7,961 bases of DNA from Desulfobulbaceae bacterium (GTDB taxonomy: Bacteria; Desulfobacterota; Desulfobulbia; Desulfobulbales; SURF-16). The notes beneath the pieces are model-generated. The model did not search any database. It was given only the letters and a program-made list of their open reading frames with translations, and had not been told where the DNA came from. The DNA is taken from positions 1 to 7,961 of the forward strand of contig JANTFJ010000110.1 in assembly GCA_024763495.1 (NCBI GenBank), written 5' to 3'. Of the stretch, positions 4,356 to 7,961 are shown one piece after another. Every line of letters starts with the position of its first letter. Within the stretch, counting starts at the first letter, position 1. The translations under genes and the position numbers were made by a program.

Positions 4356-6623
4356 ATGACCCATAACATTCATCTTGATCCTGTAACAGCCAGCTTAAAA
4401 CAGCTCTCCTCAGTCAGGATTGAGCCGCTTGACCTGCTGCCTCGACGCAACCTGGTGGAAAAGCTCATAGAGCTGATGCTCTCCGGCCCACCACCCGGCC
4501 CTCTTGCCGCTGCCGCCGGCCTTGAAGAAGTTGCCGGCGCCATTGACACTGTTGACACCGGGGACTTGAGGGTCGTGGTATTTGGCGGCGGCAGCGGATT
4601 ATCAAATGTTATTGGCGGGGACAGCCGTAATCCCCGCTGGTATCGCAAGCCCTTTGCCGGATTAAAAGAAATTTTCCCGAAAACCTCCTCCATTGTCTGT
4701 GTCACTGATGACGGGGGCTCGACCGGTGAACTGCTCAAGGATCTGCCCCTGGTAGCCATTGGTGATCTTCGCCACGTCCTGCTTTCTTCTATCCGTCTGG
4801 CCAAGCTCAAAACTCAATATAATATAACCGGTCAGGAAGCCGTCAAGGCAGCCGGAGTTTTGCACAGCCTGTTGAATTTTCGTTTCGATAAAAGGCCTGA
4901 GAGCGTTAATGATCTTTTTATCGACCGCAAGATACGGTTTACGGATTTACCTGAAAAAATGGCAAAATCCCTGCTTGAACTGCTGGAAGTAATCTTTTTC
5001 GACTTGCGTCTTTCAAGGCTGCTTGACCGGCCCCACTGCCTGGGAAACCTGTTACTGGTCGCGGCAATTTACAACCAGGTCAAGCGTGGACTCGATGTCG
5101 ACAAAGAGGCTCTGGTCAGCGGCATAAAAAAATTTGCCGACCTGCTGGGAGCCAATCCGGAAGCCGTGCTGCCCTGTGTTGCCAATCCCGCCCATCTTAA
5201 CATTATGTATGCTAACGGCATAGTTGTTACCGGCGAAGATAAATCCTCCAAAGCTCAACGAGATTGTCCGGTTGACCGGGTTTTTGTCGAATTTTCCAGT
5301 CCGCCGGTTATTTTACCGGAAGCCATAACAAACATTGAACAGGCTGACATCATAGTCTTTGCTCCCGGCAGCCTTTACACCAGCATTATTCCGATTCTGC
5401 AAATCCCTGAACTTGCCGAGGCTGTCCGCGCCAACAGACAAGCCCTGAAAATTCTAGTGGCGAATCTCTGGATACAGCGCGGGGAAACCGACCTGGTGCG
5501 CGATGACCCCAGAAGACGTTTCTATGTTTCCGACCTGATCAAGGCCTATCACCGCAATATCCCGGGCGGGGTCAAAGAACTATTTGAGCAGGTACTTCTC
5601 CTCGGCCTGCAGGATATTCCCGGCAATATTCTGCAAAGCTACGCGGTTGAAGGCAAAATGCCGATCTATCTGGACAGGGGCAAGGTATGGCAGATGGGAT
5701 TCGCGCCGATAGAGGCCAAAATATTTTCAGAACCGGCCCTGCATGACCGCCTGGTACAGCATGATGCCGCAGCCCTGGCCCAGGCGGTCAAGACAATCTG
5801 GGCAGTGCGTTATCATATTCCCCGCGAGGTCGAATCATCACTTACTTCGCCCCATAAATCCGCGTCCCTTATTATCCAGCATAATCATTATACTCCCAGC
5901 CAGCGTTTTATCGCCTTGAAATATAAATTAAAAGAAATCGACCATAGCGGCTTGAGCAACAGGTTCGAAGAAATATTCTGGCGGCATCAGGATATAAGAA
6001 TTGATCACCTCAACCGGGTTAAAAATATAAAACTGGTCAGCAGGGATGATTGGCGGCGAAACCAGAGCTGGGACAAAATCTATTCTTATTACAATCCTGA
6101 GGACAGCACAATTTATATCAGGCAGGATCTCTGCGACAAAGAAAGCGCAAGGCTGGAAACCTCCTTTCTTGTTGCCCTCGGACAATCACTGCTCGGCGAT
6201 TACACGGCTGAAAAAAAGATGATTCCCGTTGAGCATCAAGGCGAAACCGTGGGGAGAATATTTCAACTTACCTTAAGGGAAAACTGCAGGCAGGTATCAT
6301 ATTTCAGTTTCGCGGCAATCTCACATTATCTAAAGCTGGTACGGATGAACCAGTCCGCAAAAAACAAAAATATCTATACCAGGCTGATAAATGGTGCAGA
6401 GGGTTTTACTCCGCCTGGTCTGCTGATGGGACTGGTTTACGCCTGGTATCTCGATAACCGTCTAGCCCCTTTTGTTGAATACAAAATGGCAATAGTAAAA
6501 AATGATACTTCCGACCTGGTGCAGGAGCAGGTAAAAATGCTTAACCGCCGTCTTGATTTGATTAATTTTTTCCGTAAAATTGTCTTCCGTCATAACTCTT
6601 CGGTATATAAACAGGAGAACTGA
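4356..6623 (+). CDS. YvcK/CofD-like protein with an extra C-terminal region
   Basis: A 755-residue protein, over twice the roughly 320 of B. subtilis YvcK. Residues about 70-490 form a YvcK/CofD-type Rossmann region: VVVFGGGSGLS at 73-83, TDDGGSTGEL at 117-126, GDLRH at 136-140, GIVVTGEDKSSKA at 288-300, VFAPGSLYTSIIP at 334-346 and GETD at 376-379. YvcK (GlmR) binds UDP-GlcNAc and supports growth on gluconeogenic carbon and wall-precursor supply; CofD is a 2-phospho-lactate transferase. YvcK is the closer match by its GPGSLYTS-like and GETD motifs. Residues 1-70 are an unexplained N-terminal extension. Residues about 515-755 are a mixed-charge, soluble-looking region with no motif I recognise. 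No signal peptide or membrane helix is visible. GGAG at 4338-4341 is 14 bases before ATG, a weak site. It follows mdh by 80 bp and converges on queE. Confidence 0.85.
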   Translation: MTHNIHLDPVTASLKQLSSVRIEPLDLLPRRNLVEKLIELMLSGPPPGPLAAAAGLEEVAGAIDTVDTGDLRVVVFGGGSGLSNVIGGDSRNPRWYRKPFAGLKEIFPKTSSIVCVTDDGGSTGELLKDLPLVAIGDLRHVLLSSIRLAKLKTQYNITGQEAVKAAGVLHSLLNFRFDKRPESVNDLFIDRKIRFTDLPEKMAKSLLELLEVIFFDLRLSRLLDRPHCLGNLLLVAAIYNQVKRGLDVDKEALVSGIKKFADLLGANPEAVLPCVANPAHLNIMYANGIVVTGEDKSSKAQRDCPVDRVFVEFSSPPVILPEAITNIEQADIIVFAPGSLYTSIIPILQIPELAEAVRANRQALKILVANLWIQRGETDLVRDDPRRRFYVSDLIKAYHRNIPGGVKELFEQVLLLGLQDIPGNILQSYAVEGKMPIYLDRGKVWQMGFAPIEAKIFSEPALHDRLVQHDAAALAQAVKTIWAVRYHIPREVESSLTSPHKSASLIIQHNHYTPSQRFIALKYKLKEIDHSGLSNRFEEIFWRHQDIRIDHLNRVKNIKLVSRDDWRRNQSWDKIYSYYNPEDSTIYIRQDLCDKESARLETSFLVALGQSLLGDYTAEKKMIPVEHQGETVGRIFQLTLRENCRQVSYFSFAAISHYLKLVRMNQSAKNKNIYTRLINGAEGFTPPGLLMGLVYAWYLDNRLAPFVEYKMAIVKNDTSDLVQEQVKMLNRRLDLINFFRKIVFRHNSSVYKQEN

Positions 6624-6656
6624 TTGTCTGACGAAAGCGGCCAATTAATTATTTCC

Positions 6657-7328
6657 CTATACCCCCCTTTCCTTATCAGGCCAAATAACAGTATGAAGCT
6701 GAACCTGGAGGCGTACCGGCAGCTGGTCGGCCAGTATCCACTCGGCAAGCAGACGGACAGAGAGTTTATTAACAACAGGTGAAAATATAATTTTTGGTTT
6801 TAAACCTGTATTTACTGAAGCAGAAAAATTATTTTTTGCAATTTTTACGGCCCAGTCATAATCCCGGCGGGAACTCAAGACAAATTTAATTTCGTCCCGG
6901 GGAGAAAGGAGGGCAAAATTAGCTGGTTCCATTCTTTCGCTCATGCCGCTGTCCGGGGTTTTGATGTCCATTATTTTGATTACTTCGGCGGGAACTTTTT
7001 TAAGATTAATAGTACCGTTTGTTTCCAGCAGAACAGTCTTGCCGGCGGCCAGTAAATGCCGCATCAATTGATAAACTCCTGCCTGGAGCAAGGGTTCACC
7101 ACCGGTTATTTCCACTAGAGCCCCAGGATATTTTTCCACAAAGTCCAGCAGGCTGTTCACTCTATAAAGTTTTCCCGTTTCCTGTAACGCGTATTTGGTA
7201 TCACAGTAAGAGCACTTAAGATTACAGCCACTCAAGCGAATAAAAGCAGTGGGATAACCGGCAAATGAAGACTCTCCCTGGATGGAATAAAAGAGTTCAC
7301 AAACCTTGAGAGACTCCTCAATCGCCAT
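6657..7328 (-). CDS. queE: 7-carboxy-7-deazaguanine synthase QueE
   Basis: A radical SAM enzyme of 223 residues, the same size as E. coli QueE, converting 6-carboxy-tetrahydropterin to 7-carboxy-7-deazaguanine on the way to queuosine (or other 7-deazaguanines). Seen: ELFYSIQGES at 11-20, RLSGCNLKCSYCD at 31-43 with the cluster ligands Cys35, Cys39 and Cys42 in CX3CX2C spacing (the standard radical SAM pattern), ITGGEPLLQ at 74-82 contacting SAM, ETNGT at 102-106, and LQVQLHTVIWPD near the end. The start is ATG 7326-7328, which gives the usual N-terminus. An in-frame GTG at 7364 would add 12 unlike residues. It overlaps the end of queD by 11 bp, suggesting translational coupling. Its stop is 33 bp from that of the YvcK-like gene, which converges on it. 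Confidence 0.95.
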   Translation of the reverse strand: MAIEESLKVCELFYSIQGESSFAGYPTAFIRLSGCNLKCSYCDTKYALQETGKLYRVNSLLDFVEKYPGALVEITGGEPLLQAGVYQLMRHLLAAGKTVLLETNGTINLKKVPAEVIKIMDIKTPDSGMSERMEPANFALLSPRDEIKFVLSSRRDYDWAVKIAKNNFSASVNTGLKPKIIFSPVVNKLSVRLLAEWILADQLPVRLQVQLHTVIWPDKERGV

Positions 7329-7689
7329 AATAAATAACACCGCTGCCCGGGGTTTCGCCGACACAGACGCTGTATAGTTTGCAGGCCCCGGAGTTCAGGG
7401 TAAGGCAAAGTTTATCAAAAATATAAACAGCGATGTTTTCCGAAGAAGGATTTTTATCTTGAAAGGCGGAATGTTCATTAAGATTACAATGATCAAGATC
7501 ATCCATAATATTTTTTACCGCGTCCTTGACGGTACGAAAATCCATTCCCATTCCCAGCTTATCAAGTTCAGTGGCCCGTACCGTTACCTTGATACTCCAG
7601 TTATGTCCGTGCGGTTTTTCACAATTACCCGGATAATCACGAAGATGATGGCCGGCTGAAAAATGAGTTTTTATAAAAATATCAAACAT
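7318..7689 (-). CDS. queD: 6-carboxy-5,6,7,8-tetrahydropterin synthase QueD
   Basis: A 123-residue T-fold enzyme (PTPS/QueD family) turning 7,8-dihydroneopterin triphosphate into 6-carboxy-tetrahydropterin, the substrate of QueE. Seen: FSAGHHL at 10-16 with zinc ligand His14, CEKPHGHNW at 23-31 with catalytic Cys23 and zinc ligands His27 and His29, MGMDF at 47-51, LDHCNLNE at 65-72 with His67, and VGETPGSGVIY at 110-120 with Glu112 as the pterin anchor. The CX3HGH spacing and LDHxxLNE are the QueD form rather than the animal PTPS form. It is the first gene of a two-gene operon, and its TGA lies within the queE start region. AGGGAG (plus-strand 7698-7703) sits 8 bases upstream, a good ribosome site. 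Confidence 0.95.
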   Translation of the reverse strand: MFDIFIKTHFSAGHHLRDYPGNCEKPHGHNWSIKVTVRATELDKLGMGMDFRTVKDAVKNIMDDLDHCNLNEHSAFQDKNPSSENIAVYIFDKLCLTLNSGACKLYSVCVGETPGSGVIYYGD

Positions 7690-7697
7690 ATTTTATG

Positions 7698-7703
7698 CTC
7701 CCT
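7698..7703 (-). promoter_or_regulatory. Shine-Dalgarno of queD
   Basis: AGGGAG on the minus strand, 8 bases before ATG 7689. It supports the start that yields MFDIFIKTHFSAGH, normal for the family. Confidence 0.7.
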
Positions 7704-7721
7704 GTTTTTTTTGCGTCCAGC

Positions 7722-7756
7722 TGAAATTTTTATCTTTAAGAAAACTTGAAATTTTT
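7722..7756 (-). repeat. Short direct repeat in the queD leader
   Basis: TGAAATTTTT (plus strand) occurs at 7722-7731 and 7747-7756, 25 bases apart, within the AT-rich leader between the possible promoter and the queD ribosome site. No preQ1 riboswitch consensus was recognised here. It may only reflect base composition. Confidence 0.4.
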
Positions 7757-7780
7757 CCTTCCGCATATTAGGCTTTTTCC

Positions 7781-7786
7781 ATTATA
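7781..7786 (-). promoter_or_regulatory. Probable -10 box of the queDE operon
   Basis: A perfect TATAAT on the minus strand, placing transcription start near 7774 and giving a leader of about 85 bases. No good -35 hexamer lies 16-18 bases upstream. The palindrome CAACTGAAAGTTG (7791-7803) sits just upstream of the -10, between the boxes, where a regulator could bind; that is an inference. Confidence 0.4.
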
Positions 7787-7834
7787 GATACAACTGAAAG
7801 TTGTTTATTACAGTTCAGAGTTAAGGATAAGTTG

Positions 7835-7856
7835 TTGTCTTTGCTGAATAGCTACA
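7835..7856 (+). repeat. Second copy of the TTTGCTGAATAG intergenic motif
   Basis: This 22-base stretch matches the minus strand of 2407-2429 with one missing C and one T/C change. The shared length is too great for easy chance, so it is likely a dispersed repeat. It lies 24 bp from the palindrome at the right edge. Confidence 0.65.
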
Positions 7857-7879
7857 GTTATTTTTGTAAATGTTCGGCT

Positions 7880-7961
7880 AGCACCCCACCTTCGCCCGTT
7901 TAGGCGTGATTCACATAGTATACTATAGTGAACACGCCGAAACGAACAAATCCGGGGCACT
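7880..7961. repeat. Long imperfect palindrome at the window edge
   Basis: The sequence is symmetric about 7920.5. The inner part is GGCGTG (7903-7908) with CACGCC (7933-7938), TTCAC (7910-7914) with GTGAA (7928-7932) and ATAG (7915-7918) with CTAT (7923-7926) around a TATA loop, with single A bulges at 7909 and 7927. Outside this, CGTTT (7897-7901) pairs with AAACG (7940-7944), and CCCC (7884-7887) faces GGGG (7954-7957). About 25 of 35 arm positions agree. No T-run follows on either strand, so it is not a standard terminator. It may be a REP/MITE-like element; it is cut off by the window end. Confidence 0.75.

Larger units (their letters stand above)
7690..7961. other. Non-coding right end
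   Basis: These 272 bases upstream of queD hold the queD leader, a -10 box, a repeated motif and the edge palindrome, described separately. I see no convincing coding frame, tRNA or riboswitch in them. Confidence 0.6.

Noticed and set aside
4356..6623. GAK-system CofD-like protein
   Set aside because: The CofD-like fold fits, but the expected ATP-grasp and other GAK partner genes are not adjacent; neighbours are mdh and queE.
7690..7780. preQ1 riboswitch before queDE
   Set aside because: The leader is A-rich but lacks the short G/C stem, the conserved loop and the tail of class I, and no class II fold could be traced by eye.
7880..7961. Integron attC site
   Set aside because: The long stem with bulges is reminiscent, but no matching GTTRRRY/RYYYAAC core pair is present at the ends, and no integrase or cassette genes are seen.

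Overview
The window carries ordinary chromosomal genes of a Gram-negative bacterium, bounded at both ends by repetitive or palindromic DNA. The LPS-sugar genes (KdsB and a KdnA-like aminotransferase) require an outer membrane with Kdo-type LPS. The GAGNVG-type malate dehydrogenase, the long YvcK/CofD-like protein and the intergenic repeat style make me lean to Desulfobacterota (former Deltaproteobacteria) or a relative. That placement is an inference from family resemblance, not a search result.

Layout. 1-275 is a mosaic of short palindromic, REP-like repeats that ends 27 bp before a PLP aminotransferase gene (303-1502, +). This aminotransferase closely resembles KdnA, the enzyme making 8-amino-Kdo. 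A 94-bp convergent gap with a strong stem-loop separates it from rsmJ (1597-2388, -), a 16S rRNA guanine methyltransferase. A 141-bp divergent gap with inverted GTAAC-type repeats and a degenerate heptamer run leads to kdsB (2530-3297, +), mdh (3349-4275, +) and a 755-residue YvcK/CofD-like protein with an unexplained C-terminal region of about 240 residues (4356-6623, +). Facing these is a two-gene queuosine/7-deazaguanine operon on the minus strand: queD (7318-7689), then queE (6657-7328), overlapping by 11 bp. The last 270 bp are non-coding and hold a probable queDE promoter, a second copy of an intergenic motif and an imperfect palindrome of at least 82 bp that is cut by the window edge.

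How the genes work together. KdnA-like and KdsB are plausibly consecutive steps: amination of 8-oxo-Kdo to Kdo8N, then activation to the CMP-sugar for lipid A-core assembly. The oxidase KdnB, expected just before KdnA, is not in the window. Mdh (TCA cycle) and the YvcK-like protein (a family tied to gluconeogenic growth and UDP-GlcNAc/cell-wall control) follow kdsB on the same strand with gaps of 51 and 80 bp, so they could be co-transcribed. QueD and QueE catalyse consecutive steps from 7,8-dihydroneopterin triphosphate to 7-carboxy-7-deazaguanine.

No phage, CRISPR, tRNA, rRNA or transposase gene was seen. The most unusual items are the repeat mosaic forming the kdnA leader, the C-terminal region of the YvcK-like protein, the likely 8-amino-Kdo pathway, and the palindrome at the right edge. 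Both window ends fall inside repeats, as would be expected if this is a complete assembly contig.
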